Numbered from the stretch's first letter, positions 1-11,462 are shown. The stretch is 53,222 bases of DNA from Clostridia bacterium (GCA_022790975.1 JAAVYF010000018.1:1-53222), one strand, 5' to 3'. Translations and numbers: made by a program. Notes: generated from the letters alone by a model not told the origin.

Positions 1-15
1 AAAATTTCTATTAAA

Positions 16-99
16 TTTAGAATTTTAGTTTATTAATATTTAAATTTTATATTAATATTTAGAATTTTAATTTATTAATACTTAAATTTTATATTAAAA
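16..99. repeat. 42-bp AT-rich tandem repeat, two copies
   Basis: Copies at 16-57 and 58-99 differ at about three positions. They lie in the otherwise featureless leader of the first gene. No function is evident. Confidence 0.6.
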
Positions 100-197
100 T
101 TTAAAATTCTGAAATTTAAAAACTTAATCTATGTATAAATTGTTTAAAATAGTAAAAAATAGTTTTAAAAACTAAAATTAGAAAAGGAAGTTTAGCA

Positions 198-3100
198 ATG
201 GTTTTTAAAACTTTAAATATTTCTGGAGTTTTACTAGATAGAAATCAACTCTTATCTCATATGGAAAATTTAGCATTTGAGCATAATATAAAAATTAGTT
301 CTGATAAAAATACGTATCCTATTTATAGTTTAAATGAGAATTATAGTTTTATTCTAGAAACATATAGAATTTTAAATGAACATATAAAGCTTGGAATAAA
401 AATTCATTCTGCTGGTGAATGGATTTTAGACAATTTTTATATAATTGAGGAGATAGTTAAAACTGTACGAAAAGAAATGCCTTTAAAAAAATATTGTAAG
501 ATGATAGGTTTGGCTTCAGGAAAATATGAAGGTTTTGCTAGAAGTTATGTTTTAGCTGAAGAAATAGTATCTTATACAGATTGCAAGTTAGATTCTGATA
601 TTATATATAGTTGTTTGGAATCTTATCAAAAAAATAAGATGCTTACAATAGATGAAATTGCAAACTTTGGTGTATTTTTAAAGATTGCTATTATATCACA
701 TATAAAAGAAATTTGCGAAAGAATTTATTCTTCACAACTTCAAAGATTTAGAGTTGAATCTATTATTGAAAGAGTTATTGAAAATAAGAAACAAAACGAA
801 AGAGTATTTATAAATAATTTTAAGGGATATAATAATTTTGATAATGAGCTTAAATATCCATTTATAGAATATATGTCATATAAATTAAAAAAATATGGTA
901 AATATGCTGGAAATTATCAAAATATTTTAGATGAGCAAGTTTTAAAACTTGGAATCACAGTTCAAGAAGTAATTCAAAAGGAACATTTATATATAGCTAA
1001 TTTAAAAATAATTGCTGGAAATTGTATAAAGTCTTTAAGAGATATTAGTAGAATTAATTTTAGTGAATTACTTGGAAATATGAATGGAACTGAAGCAATA
1101 TTAAATAGAGATCCAGCAGGCGTATATCCGTATATGGATCAGGAAACTAAAAGTGAATATAAATCAGTTATAGAAAAATTGTCTAAAAAAACAAAAATTT
1201 CAGAGGTTTATATTGCAGAGAAAATTTTAGAATTATGCAGTAAAATTTCTTTTAATGAATTTTTGGAAAATAATAATTTGGAAAATAATGATTTAAAAAA
1301 TAGTAACTTAAAAAATAATAATTTAAAAAATAATAATTCAAGAAATAATAATTTAAATAATAATAATTTAAAAATTAATAAAGAAAATAATAAAATAAAA
1401 AATAATAAAATAAAAAATAATAAAATAAAAAATAATAAAATAAAAAATAATAAAAAAATTCAAAGTGCTGATGCCGTAAGTCAAAAAAATATTGAAAAAA
1501 TAAATTCTAAAAAAATGCATGTAGGATATTACTTAATTGATGAAGGTTTTTGTGAATTAAAAAATATATTATTAAATAAAAATAATAAAAAATTCAAAAC
1601 TACTGAAAATAAAGCGAAGCTTTATATAGGAAGTTTTTTTGCAATAAGTTTATATATAGATTTTATAATTACAATATTAATTTATTTAAAATGCAAAATG
1701 ATATTTTTAACGATATTTTTTAGCATTTTATTATGGGTTCCAATATCTGAAATAGTAATTAGAATTATGAATTATTTTATGGTAAAGTTAAAATATTCGT
1801 ATATAATTCCTAAAATGAATTTTGAAGAAGGAATTCCAGATGACAAAAAAACTATTGTTGTAATTCCTACAATATTAAAATCTAAGCAAAAAGTATTTGA
1901 AATGATGAAAAAATTAGAAGTATATTATTTAGCAAATCCTCATGATAATTTATATTTCGCGCTTTTAGGAGATGTTTCAGAAGAATCTAATAAAATAACA
2001 TCTTTTGATAAAGAAGTTGTAGAAGCTGGAAAAGCAGAAGTTAAACGATTAAATGATAAATATAAAACAGATGGTTTTAATAGATTCCATTTTTTGTATA
2101 GAAATAGAACATGGAATGAGGGAGAAAATAAATTTATTGGTTGGGAAAGAAAAAGAGGCTTACTTGTTACTTTTAATGAATATATAAAAAAGATTATTCC
2201 TAATAATTTTAACACAAATACAATAGAAGCTCAAAAAAATTTAATTCCAAATTTTAAATATGTTATTACTCTTGATTCAGATACAAATTTATCTCTAAAT
2301 TCTGCAGGTAAATTAGTTGGAGCAATGAGCCATGTATTAAATACGCCAATAATTATAAATAATAAAGTTATTTCTGGTTATGGAATTATGCAACCAAGAA
2401 TAGGATTAGATTTAGATTTAGCCAAAACTAGCAAATTCATAGAAATATATAGTGTTCCTGGTCGGAATAGATTTATATACAAATGCGATTTCGGATGTTT
2501 ATCAAGATTATTTTAAAGAAGGAATTTTTACAGGAAAAGGTATTTATGATATAGATGTTTATAATGAGATTTTAAAAAATGAGATTCCAGAAAATATAGT
2601 ACTAAGTCATGATTTATTAGAAGGAAATTTTTTGCGTTGTGCTTTAGTTTCAGATGTTATGCTTTTAGATGGATATCCTGCTAAATATATTTCTTATATA
2701 AAAAGAAATCATAGATGGGTTAGAGGAGATTGGCAAATAATAAGGTGGCTTAAATCTAAACGATTAAATCAAATATCAAAATTTAAAATTTTTGATAATT
2801 TACGTAGAAGTGTATTAAAAATTTTCAGTTTAGTTTTACTTGTTTTGTCTGCTTTTCTATTTTCTAAAAATAGAAATGTTTCTTTATGTTTTTTAATATT
2901 TTCTTTAGTTTCTATTACTGTAATGTATATTTTGGAAATATTAAATTATGTGATTTTTAAGGAAAGTAATATTTATGGAGCAGTGTATTCACGTAAAAAA
3001 TTCTCTAAAGATATGGGTGGAACACGTTTAAATTTTTTAAAAATTTTATTTGAGATAATTTTTCTTCCTTATGAGGCATGGGAAAATATAGATTCTATAA

Positions 3101-6100
3101 TTAGAAGTTTTTACCGAATGACAACAAAAAAGAAGCTTTTAGAATGGGTCACAGCTGAAGATCGGAGATAAAAAAACTAAAAATACAGTAATTTCAGTAT
3201 ATAAGCAGATGTGGATAAATTTACTTATTGGTATTATATTTTTAATTTTTATACCAAATATAGTATTTAAAATTATTCGGAGTACTTTTTATAATTGCGC
3301 CTTCCGTAGCACAAAAAATATCTATAGAAAATAAATCAAAAAATTTATTAAAAAATAATGATAAGGAAATGCTAAACGAAGTTGCATATAAAACATGGAA
3401 ATTTTTTGAAGATAATATTACTTTAGAAAATAATTATCTAGTATGTGATAATTTTCAAGCAGATAGAAAAGAAAAAACAGTAAATAGAACTTCATCTACA
3501 AATATTGGGTTAGAAATGATATCTATTATATCTGCATATGACATGAAATTTATAGATTTTAAAAAGGCTAAAGATTATTTAAAAAATATATTTAATACAA
3601 TAAAAATGCTTTCAAAATGGAATGGGCATTTATACAATTGGTATACAATAAATACTTTAGAACCATTAAAACCACGATATATTTCAACAGTTGATAGTGG
3701 AAATTTTGTGCGGATACATGTATATAGTTAAAGAGTTTTTAAATGAGCATAAAGAAGATGAAGATTGCAAAATGCTTTATGATGATGCAAGTAGAATTAT
3801 AAATGAAACAGATTTTTCAAAGTTATATAGTGAAAAAACAAAATTATTTTCAATAGGTTTTAATTTAGAAGAAAATGAATTAACAGATTCATATTATGAT
3901 TTTTTAGCATCTGAAGCAAGACAGGCAAGTTTAGTTGCAATTGCAAAAAGAGATGTTCCAGCTAAACATTGGAATGCATTAAGCAGAACAATTACAATTT
4001 TTAAAGGATATAAAGGGTTAATTTCTTGGACTGGTACAGCATTTGAATATTTAATGCCTAATATAAATTTAAAAACCTATGAAGGAAGTTTAATTGATGA
4101 GTCTAGTAAATTTGCTATTATGAGTCAGAAAGAATATTGTAGAAGACTGCGGAGTTCCTTGGGGTATTTCTGAATCTGCATTTAATTTAAGAGATTTAAA
4201 TTATAATTATCAATATAAAGCTTTTGGAATTCCATGGCTTGGATTAAAAAGAGGGTTGGAATATGATTTAGTAATTTCTCCATATAGTACTTTTTTAGCT
4301 CTTCAAGATGGAGATATGTCTGCTTTTCAAAATATAGAAGAATTAAAAAAATTAGGAAGTTTTGGAGATTATGGTTTTTTTGAATCTATAGATTATACTT
4401 CAAGTAGATTAAAACAAGGAGAGAAATATGCTATAGTAAAAACTTATATGGCACATCATCAAGGTTTAATTTTTAATTCTATAAATAATGTTTTAAACAA
4501 TAAAATTTTACAAACAAGATTTAATAATAATCCAGAAATTGAATCAGTTCAAATTTTGTTGGAGGAAAGAATGCCTAAAGATATGATTATTACTAAAGAG
4601 AAAAAAGAACGCCCAGAAAGAATAAAATCTACTATAGATTCAGGGTATATAGAAAAAGCAATATTATTTTCTGATAGAAATAGAAAAAATTATAATGTTA
4701 TTTCAAATGAAAATTATAAAATAGTTATTGATGATTTTGGAGAAGGATATAGTAATTATAAAGGAATATTAATTAATCAATATAAACCAGCTCATGAATT
4801 TAATCAAGGTATATTTTTTAGATTAAAAAATTTAAAAACAAATAAATTATTTAATTTTTCAAGTTCTAAAATTAGTTTTTCTCAAGATAGAGCCAAATTT
4901 GTTATGCAAGAAGGTGCTATTAAAGTCACTAGAATAGTTACTTTAAATCCTAATAAGCCAGTAGAAATTAGAAGAATAGAAATTGAAAATTTTGGTAGTA
5001 ATGAAGAAATTTTAGAAGTTATTGCTGATTTTATTCCTGTTTTGAGTGAATCAGCAGGAGAATATGCTCATCCTGCATTTAATAATATGTTTTTAAAATT
5101 TGATAAAGAAAATGATAATATTATAGTCGAAAGACATAGTAGAGAGCTTGATAAATTTATGTATTTGGCGACTTGTTTATACACAGAAAGTGGCCAAATT
5201 GTGGATAATGGTTTTGAAATTAATAAAGAGAAGTATTTTGGAAGAGGAATTTCAAATGAACCAATAAGTCAAAAAGAGTCTAGAAATTTTTCTAATGATT
5301 TAAGTTATTCAATTAATAAGGTTTTAGCGTTAAAACAAGTTGTAAGACTTCCTGCTGGCGAAAAGATAAATATAAATTTATTAATTAGTGTTTCAGAAAA
5401 TAAAGATGAAGCACTTGAAAATTTAAATGATAGTAAAAAAGAAGATGATATTTTAAAAACTTTTGAAATTTCAAAAGTTAGAATTGAAGAAGAGATGAAA
5501 TATTTGCAAATATCTTCAGAGAGTTCTAGAAAATATCAAGAGTTTTTAAGTTATATATTAGACCCAAATATAATTAAAGATTTAAAACTTGATATTAATA
5601 AAGAATATGAAATTAATAGCCTTTGGAAATTTGGAATTTCGGGTGATATTCCAATTCTTACTATTAAAGTAAAAAATCTTGAAGCTATTGAAAATGTTCA
5701 AGAAATAATAGAGGCATATATGTATTATAGAGCTAAATCGGTTTATATGGATTTAGTAATTTTAAATGAAGAATCAAATTGCTATGAAAGATTTGTACGA
5801 GATAGCATTGATGGAATTATTTTAGATAAGCAATTAAATTATTTAAAAAATATTAAGAGTGGAATTTTTATTTTAAATAGTAATGAACTTGAAAAAGATG
5901 ATTTAGAAACAATTGAAATTAAATCTAAGCTTATAATTAAAGCAGATATTGGTGGAATAGATTCATTTATTAAAGAACAAAAGAAATTAAAATATAAAAA
6001 GGTATCTAATAAAAATGCTATTTTTGAAGAAGAAATAGTTCCAAAAAGAGAAGAAGATTTATTATTTTTTAATGAATATGGTGGATTTTCTTTAGATGGA

Positions 6101-8440
6101 AAAGAGTATAAATTTGCTGTAAATAAAGAAAATAAACTTCCAAGTATATGGTCTAACATTATATCAAATAAAATGTTTGGATTAATTACTACTGAAAATA
6201 TGCATGATATAATTTGGAATAAAAATAGCAGATTAAATAGAATTACTGCTTGGAATAATGATACTGTTTTGAATATTCCGTCGCAAATTATATATGTTAG
6301 AAATCAAAAAAATAATAAAGTTTGGACATTAAATTCTAATGTTTTACCAAATCCAAATTACTATTATGTAACTTATGGATTTGGATATTCTAAATATAAG
6401 AACGTTTCTGATGGAATTTTACAAGAAACAGACATTTTTGTGCCAAATGATAGTAGTATTTCAATTACCAAAATTAGATTTAAAAATACTACTTTAGATG
6501 AAAAGAAATTAAAAATTATTGTTTATTTGAAAACAGTTTTAGGAGAAGATGAAAATGTAACTTCTGGAAATGTTTATATGGAAAAAAATAAAAATATTAT
6601 TTTAATGAAAAATATGCTAGTTGATGCCGAATTTAGAAAGATTGCTTATATTACTTCAAATATGGAAATTAAAAGTTATACAAAATCTAAAAAAGAAGTT
6701 TTTGGAAATGGTGGAATTTTAATGCCAGATGGTTTATTTTTAGATGAATTTTCATCTAAATCTGGAATTGGAAATTGTGTCGCAGTAGAGTTTGAAATTG
6801 ATTTAAAAGAATATGAAGAAAATTATTTGTGTTTAATGATTGGACAAGAAAATGATATTTTTGAAATTGAAAAACAAAAAAATAATTTTGAGAAAATTGA
6901 AAATGTAGATAAAGCTTTAAATGATGTAAATAAGAGATGGTTAAATTTAACTAGTACTTTAAATATTAAAACACCTGATGATAAGTTAAATATTTTATTA
7001 AATGGCTGGCTTATTTATCAAACAATAGCTTGTAGAATATGGGCAAAAACAGCATTTTACCAATCTGGAGGAGCAATTGGTTTTAGGGATCAGCTTCAAG
7101 ACTGCCTTGGAATGAAATTTGTAGATAGTGATATGTTAAAAGAACAAATTATAAAAGAAGCTATGCATCAATTTATTCAAGGAGATGTTCTTCATTGGTG
7201 GCATGAAGAAACTAAAAAAGGAATTAGAACTAAATTTTCTGATGATTTATTATGGCTACCATATAGTGTATATGAATATGTAAATGTTACTTCTGATTAT
7301 AATTTCTTAGATGAAGAAATTGAATATTTACAAGGAGATGAATTAAAAGAAGGTGAAGATGAAGTTTATAATCAATTTTATAAATCTGAGGTAAAAGAAA
7401 GTTTATATATGCATTGTATAAGAGCAATAGATAGAGCTTGCAAATTTGGAGATAATGGTTTTCCTTTAATTGGTTCTGGAGATTGGAATGATGGATTTAG
7501 CAATATTGGTACTAAAGGAAAAGGAGAAAGTGTTTGGTTAGGATTCTTTTTATATGATATATTAAATAAATTTGTAAAAATTGGAGTTAAAAGAAATGAT
7601 ACAGAGCATGTTCAAACATATACTCAAATAAAAGAAGAACTAAAAAGAACTTTAAATACTAAAGGCTGGGATGGAAGATGGTTTAAACGTGCAATTACAG
7701 ATGATGGAGTGGAACTTGGAAGCATAAATAGTGAAGAATGTAAAATAGATGGAATTTCTCAAAGTTGGGCTGTTATATCTGATGCAGCAGATAATGATAA
7801 AAAATATATTTCAATGCAAGAACTAGAAAATAATTTAGTGGATAGAGAAAATAATATTATAAAATTATTTTGGCCAGCATTTGAGAAAGCAGAGGTAAAC
7901 CCAGGGTATATAAAAGCTTATCCAAATGGAATTCGTGAAAATGGTGGGCAATATACTCATGGAGCAATTTGGTCTATTATTGCTTTGTGTAAATTAGGTT
8001 TTGGAGATAAAGCATTAGAGTTTGCAAACATTATTAATCCAATAAATCATTCTTTAAATAAAGAGTTAGCTAAAAAATATAGAATAGAACCATATGTAGT
8101 TTCTGCTGATGTTTACGATAATGAAAGTCTTAAAGGAACTGGTGGATGGAGTTGGTATACAGGTTCTAGTAGTTGGTATTATGATGCAATTGTTGAGCAT
8201 ATTTTAGGATTTAAGATTGAGAATAGATATTTAAGTTTAAATCCATGTATATCTAGTAATTGGAAAGAGTATGAAATACACTATAAATATAAAACTAGTA
8301 TGTATAATATTAAAGTTAAGAATTTAGAAGGAAAGAATACAGGAGTTAGTAAATTTTTTGTTAATGAAAATGAAGTAGAAGAAAAAAGAGTTTTACTTCA
8401 AGATGATGGTCATATTTATAATATAGAGGTTATTATGTAA
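198..8440 (+). CDS. ndvB: Cyclic beta-1,2-glucan synthase family protein (GT84 + GH94), five +1 frameshifts
   Basis: Giant membrane enzyme; in the family a GT84 domain polymerises glucose from UDP-glucose and a GH94 phosphorylase-type domain controls chain length. No single frame spans it. In-frame CGG triplets at 2463, 3163, 3278, 3711 and 4150 each mark a +1 step; skipping one C at each gives one uninterrupted 2745-residue protein, close to the usual ~2800. Visible order: N-terminal domain; Asn/Lys low-complexity linker (~355-425); GT core with TIVVIPT (~551), DSDT (~692) and HRWVRGDW (~836); hydrophobic segments (~870-920, ~1005-1045); glycoamylase-like domain with GVPWGISES (~1317); GH94 half with the catalytic-type GDWNDG (~2427). 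SD AAGGAAG precedes ATG 198; a hairpin terminator follows. The stretch 3163-3369 has no long ORF in one frame but reads through as a membrane segment once the sites are applied, which argues for one intact gene rather than a decayed one. Confidence 0.85.
1258..1455 (+). repeat. In-frame 15-bp period low-complexity tract
   Basis: Asn/Lys/Leu-rich tract inside the glucan synthase with a 5-residue period (NNLKN-type units, then four NKIKN units). The 15-bp unit keeps the frame, so length variation would be tolerated. It looks like a flexible linker before the glycosyltransferase core. Confidence 0.75.
2463..2465 (+). other. CGG +1 frameshift site 1 (glucan synthase)
   Basis: Codon 756 of the opening frame is CGG. 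Frame 0 ends soon after; skipping C gives ...SVPG-GIDLYTNAISD, continuing the glycosyltransferase domain. Confidence 0.85.
3163..3165 (+). other. CGG +1 frameshift site 2 (glucan synthase)
   Basis: In-frame CGG followed at once by a frame-0 TAA. Skipping C gives WVTAED-GDKKTKN and then a hydrophobic segment. Confidence 0.85.
3278..3280 (+). other. CGG +1 frameshift site 3 (glucan synthase)
   Basis: In-frame CGG inside a membrane segment. Skipping C gives IVFKII-GVLFIIAPS and joins the following domain. Confidence 0.85.
3711..3713 (+). other. CGG +1 frameshift site 4 (glucan synthase)
   Basis: In-frame CGG, stop soon after in frame 0. Skipping C gives TVDSGNFV-GYMYIVKEF in the glycoamylase-like domain. 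Confidence 0.87.
4150..4152 (+). other. CGG +1 frameshift site 5 (glucan synthase)
   Basis: In-frame CGG. Skipping C restores the family motif GVPWGISES exactly, after which one frame stays open to 8440. Confidence 0.9.
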
Positions 8441-8474
8441 TTTTTGTTGTTAGTATTTGACCATAATAAATATT

Positions 8475-8508
8475 AAAAAAGCTAACTATTAAAAAGATTA
8501 GCTTTTTT
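8475..8508 (+). terminator. Intrinsic terminator after the glucan synthase
   Basis: 11-bp stem AAAAAAGCTAA / TTAGCTTTTTT with a 12-nt loop, ending in a T-run. Confidence 0.85.
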
Positions 8509-8668
8509 ATATTAATTTTTTTGTTAAGTAAAAAGTTAAATGCAATTCTGTAATGTAAATATAAGTTTTTGAAATTTTTTTGTATAATATTTGAAAAAAA
8601 CTTGTAATAAAAAATTTTATATGATATAAATTAGATATAAAATTTGAAATAGGAAGGTGGATTTTTCA

Positions 8669-9418
8669 GTGGAGAACGTAAACGTAATAGATAGAGATAA
8701 AAAAACAATTTTAGTAGTTGATGATGAAAAAAATATTAGAGATTTATTAGTTTTCAATTTACAAAACGAGGGTTATAATACAATAGAAGCAGGAGATGGT
8801 TTACAAGCTGTCGATATAGCTCTTAAAGAAAGTCCAGATTTAATATTACTAGATGTAATGTTACCTAAATTAGATGGGAAATCTGTATGTAAAAAACTTA
8901 GATATTCTTTAAATATGTCAAGTATTCCAATTTTAATGATTTCTGCAAAAGACACAGAAACAGATAAAATTGTCGGTTTAGAAATAGGTGCAGATGACTA
9001 TATAACAAAACCATTTCAAATAAGAGAAGTAATAGCTAGAGTTAAAGCTAATTTAAGAAAATCAGAATTAAATACAGGTCTTGAACTTCAAACAAAAGAA
9101 GACAAGAGTGACATAATAAAAGTTGGAGATTTAACTCTTGATTTAAAACGTGTTGAAGCAAAAGTAAAAGATGAAGTAATAAACTTAACTAAAAAAGAAT
9201 TTGACGTTTTAAAATATTTAGCTTCTCAACCAGGACAAGTTGTTACAAGAGAAATGCTACTTCGTGATGTTTGGGAATATGAAGAATATGTTGGAGCAAT
9301 AAGAACTATAGATGTAACAATGAATAGAATTAGAGATAAAATAGAAAAAGATAAATCAAATCCAAAAATCCTTATTACTAAAAGAGGTTCTGGATATTAT
9401 GTTACAGATAAGGGCTAA
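8669..9418 (+). CDS. OmpR/PhoB-family response regulator
   Basis: Cytoplasmic two-component transcription factor: an N-terminal receiver and a C-terminal winged-helix DNA-binding domain. Receiver residues visible: the DDE acidic pair near the start, phospho-acceptor D62 in LLDVMLP, the ISAKD switch segment and the conserved K in ITKPF. The winged-helix half runs from about residue 150 (VGDLTLDL...RGSGYYV). The frame opens at GTG 8657, but the SD AGGAAGG (8651-8657) overlaps that codon; GTG 8669 lies a normal distance downstream and is the likely start, giving 249 aa. The likely sensor partner is the WalK/PhoR-like kinase at 12260-13740, separated by four genes, one of them apparently acquired. 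The pairing is inferred from proximity. Confidence 0.9.
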   Translation: MENVNVIDRDKKTILVVDDEKNIRDLLVFNLQNEGYNTIEAGDGLQAVDIALKESPDLILLDVMLPKLDGKSVCKKLRYSLNMSSIPILMISAKDTETDKIVGLEIGADDYITKPFQIREVIARVKANLRKSELNTGLELQTKEDKSDIIKVGDLTLDLKRVEAKVKDEVINLTKKEFDVLKYLASQPGQVVTREMLLRDVWEYEEYVGAIRTIDVTMNRIRDKIEKDKSNPKILITKRGSGYYVTDKG

Positions 9419-9419
9419 G

Positions 9420-9612
9420 CTAGATGTTAGAAGTTAGAAGTTAGAAATTAGATATTAGAGATTATAATATTTATAATTTATATATTAGATACTATATGTT
9501 AGAAAATTAAATGTTAAAAAAGCAAGAAGCTTTTGTCATTCGACTAAGTTTCTTGCTTTTTTTATTAAATTAAAAACTTTTTCTGATTTTTTCTAACATC
9601 TAACTTCTAATC
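9420..9612. repeat. TTAGAAG-type degenerate repeats, inverted around a terminator
   Basis: Left side carries short TTAGAAG/TTAGATG units; the right side carries them inverted. For example, the 11-mer TAGATGTTAGA (9421-9431) matches its complement at 9592-9602. The arms flank the convergent terminator. Confidence 0.6.
9516..9562. terminator. Bidirectional terminator between convergent genes
   Basis: 13-bp stem AAAAAAGCAAGAA / TTCTTGCTTTTTT with runs of A and T at the ends, so it can serve both the regulator (+) and the gene at 9621-10061 (-). Confidence 0.85.
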
Positions 9613-9620
9613 TCTAGTTA

Positions 9621-10061
9621 CTATAGATAATCCTTTAGAATTTGAGCACTATTTTCTTGCATTGAAACAAAATCGTCTAAAAGTTTATGAATTTGTGGGC
9701 TAGCATTAGGATTATTATTTAAAAGTCTACGACCTTCAATAATTCCCATATTAGTTCCTTTTAATAAAAGTTCAGAAAGTTTTGATGGAGTATTATCTGT
9801 CATTGTTTTCATTTGAATTCCCCACCAAGCCATAGTTTTTTCCATTTCATTTGGAGTATGAGGTTTTTTTGAAGAGTAGTTATCATACATTTCATTAACT
9901 CTTTGAGATATATGTTTATATTTACTATATTCAGTATCTAAAACTTGCATGAATCTATCATCTTCTACTTTAGGTTTAATATCAGTAATTGCATCCATTC
10001 CCATAGTTGCGCCTTTATTAATTTCATCTAAAATATTCATTTCATTTTCGTTATTATTCAT
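9621..10061 (-). CDS. Conserved hypothetical helical protein, 146 aa
   Basis: Not recognised. The sequence is soluble and mostly helical, with no signal peptide or membrane segment; Met- and Asn-rich stretches, a central MAWWGIQMKTM segment and an EGRRLLNN segment are visible. The fold could be a small helical bundle (ferritin-like or spore-coat-like), but no metal-ligand pattern is convincing. The start ATG has a strong SD (AAAGGAG). It is convergent with the response regulator and shares its terminator. Confidence 0.7.
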   Translation of the reverse strand: MNNNENEMNILDEINKGATMGMDAITDIKPKVEDDRFMQVLDTEYSKYKHISQRVNEMYDNYSSKKPHTPNEMEKTMAWWGIQMKTMTDNTPSKLSELLLKGTNMGIIEGRRLLNNNPNASPQIHKLLDDFVSMQENSAQILKDYL

Positions 10062-10199
10062 AATTTCTCCTTTCGTAAATAATAATTTTTTACATATAAA
10101 TTTTAGAATTTATGATTATAAAACCATTTATTTATAGTATTGCAATAATTTTAAATAATATTAAAGGTTATTTAATTTTAAATAAATTTTATTTATTAA

Positions 10200-10228
10200 T
10201 TGACGATGGTCTAATGAAAATGTATAAT
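10200..10228 (+). promoter_or_regulatory. Sigma-A promoter for the 10314 gene
   Basis: TTGACG (10200-10205), 17-bp spacer, TATAAT (10223-10228), about 85 bp before the next start codon. Confidence 0.7.
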
Positions 10229-10313
10229 GAAAATATAATATAGATGTATTACGTTTTTATAATAAATAGTTTAAAATAATTTATTAAAAATAGAGGAGAA
10301 GGAGGAGTTTATT

Positions 10314-10739
10314 ATGAAAAATAGAATGATGGGTGTTTTAATAATTTTAATAGTTATTATAATATCAATGTTTGTTGGTTTCAAAATTGGAAGTAAAAAA
10401 AATGAAGAAAGTAAAGATTTGAAAAAAGGAGATACTTGTTATAGTTATGTATTAGTTAAAACTACACATAATGCTAATTTAAAAGAAGTGATAATAATTT
10501 ATACATTTGATAAAAAAGATGTTTGCGTAGATTGTAGAATGATGTATGATTATGAAACAGAAGAATTGGCAAGAAAGGAATATGATAAATGGATTGATAA
10601 TACTTCTGGAATTGTAAAAAATATAAAAATAGATTCAGCAAAAGTTATATATAATGCTACCAATTTTAATGGTAAAATGAAAGATGAAATTTTAAATTCA
10701 TTTGCGTCTAACATTGAATATTATGTAGAGGTGTTTTAA
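10314..10739 (+). CDS. Small membrane-anchored hypothetical protein, 141 aa
   Basis: Not recognised. One N-terminal hydrophobic segment (residues ~5-25) followed by Lys-rich residues suggests a single-pass protein with an extracytoplasmic domain of about 115 residues. That domain holds three cysteines (DTCYSY and DVCVDC), which could form a disulfide outside the cell. Strong SD (GGAGAAGGAGGAG) before ATG; it has its own consensus promoter and terminator, so it appears monocistronic. Confidence 0.75.
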   Translation: MKNRMMGVLIILIVIIISMFVGFKIGSKKNEESKDLKKGDTCYSYVLVKTTHNANLKEVIIIYTFDKKDVCVDCRMMYDYETEELARKEYDKWIDNTSGIVKNIKIDSAKVIYNATNFNGKMKDEILNSFASNIEYYVEVF

Positions 10740-10783
10740 TAAATATTTTTTAATATTATAAATTATTGAATAAAATAAAAGGT

Positions 10784-10801
10784 GGGAGCCAAATGGCTCC
10801 C
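10784..10801. terminator. Bidirectional terminator GGGAGCC-AAAT-GGCTCCC
   Basis: Perfect 7-bp GC-rich stem with a 4-nt loop, followed by T-rich sequence on both strands. It sits between the convergent genes at 10314-10739 and 10840-11349. Confidence 0.85.
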
Positions 10802-10839
10802 TTTTATAGAGTGGATTTTAGTCTAAAGTTACTTAATTG

Positions 10840-11349
10840 TTAATTTACTTTTTGATACAGTATAACAGCGGCTTCATAATCGTTTAAAAAGTGTTCTCCA
10901 GTTTTATGGGTTATAGTATAGGTTACTGATCGACCAGCATTAAGCCTGATAATATTAAAATAATACATCTGACTGCTACAAGGAACAGTATTACCATTTA
11001 ATAGACTTGGAGAAATTGTGAAAATATCTCCAGTCGCTGATGGATCGGTTCTGTTAACAATCTTAAAACCTACAGCATCTGCATAGTATCCGGACGGAAC
11101 TGTTAATGTAACACTTGCGCTATTCATAAATCTTCCAGACCGATCAGATGCTACTGAAATTCCAGGGACAGAGGCTCGTCCGATTTCAACAAAGCCCTCA
11201 GGTGCATCCTCAACTGCTGTTTCAGAGTCTACTGATACAACAGCTAAGCTTTCATCTGCTGTTTGGTTTCCAGCATAAGCGGTTGCGCTGAAACAATAGG
11301 ATACCATTGAAACAGCGAGCAGAAGGGTGAAAAGTTTTTTAATGTTCAT
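10840..11349 (-). CDS. Secreted protein of unknown function, probably acquired
   Basis: 169 aa with a clear signal peptide (MNIKKLFTLLLAVSM..., cleavage likely after TAYA, ~27) and a Ser/Thr/Val-rich, probably beta-rich secreted domain. Not recognised. Its base composition is much less AT-rich than its neighbours and its codon use differs (GCG, CCG, CGA and one CGG), so lateral acquisition is likely. R70 is an in-frame CGG (11140-11142 on the + strand) that must be read as a sense codon for the protein to be full length; with a +1 step there it would stop after five more codons. Good SD (AAAGGAG) and its own promoter and terminator. It sits between the response regulator and its likely sensor kinase. 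Confidence 0.8.
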   Translation of the reverse strand: MNIKKLFTLLLAVSMVSYCFSATAYAGNQTADESLAVVSVDSETAVEDAPEGFVEIGRASVPGISVASDRSGRFMNSASVTLTVPSGYYADAVGFKIVNRTDPSATGDIFTISPSLLNGNTVPCSSQMYYFNIIRLNAGRSVTYTITHKTGEHFLNDYEAAVILYQKVN

Positions 11350-11433
11350 ACTATCTCTCCTTTTATAAATACTGAAAAATACACTCTACCCATTAAAAAC
11401 CCTAAATAGGGAATATGGCTAATTGACAGAAGT

Positions 11434-11462
11434 ATAATAACATATAACTTAATGGGAGTCAA
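11434..11462 (-). promoter_or_regulatory. Promoter for the acquired secreted-protein gene
   Basis: Minus strand TTGACT (11457-11462), 17-bp spacer, TATTAT (11434-11439). A short CCCTA/TAGGG hairpin lies in the leader. Confidence 0.6.

Noticed and set aside
1940..2215. Minus-strand ORFs inside the glucan synthase, adhesin, holB, ricT and other genes
   Set aside because: They lack SD sites and recognisable domains and mirror the composition of the coding strand.
198..4255. Reading the glucan synthase region as a decayed pseudogene
   Set aside because: All five disruptions are the same event (+1 at in-frame CGG), no missense decay or in-frame stop is seen between them, and the repaired length fits the family.
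8460..8600. tRNA or rRNA genes in the gaps
   Set aside because: No cloverleaf-like GC-rich segment was seen in any gap; the hairpins present are terminators.
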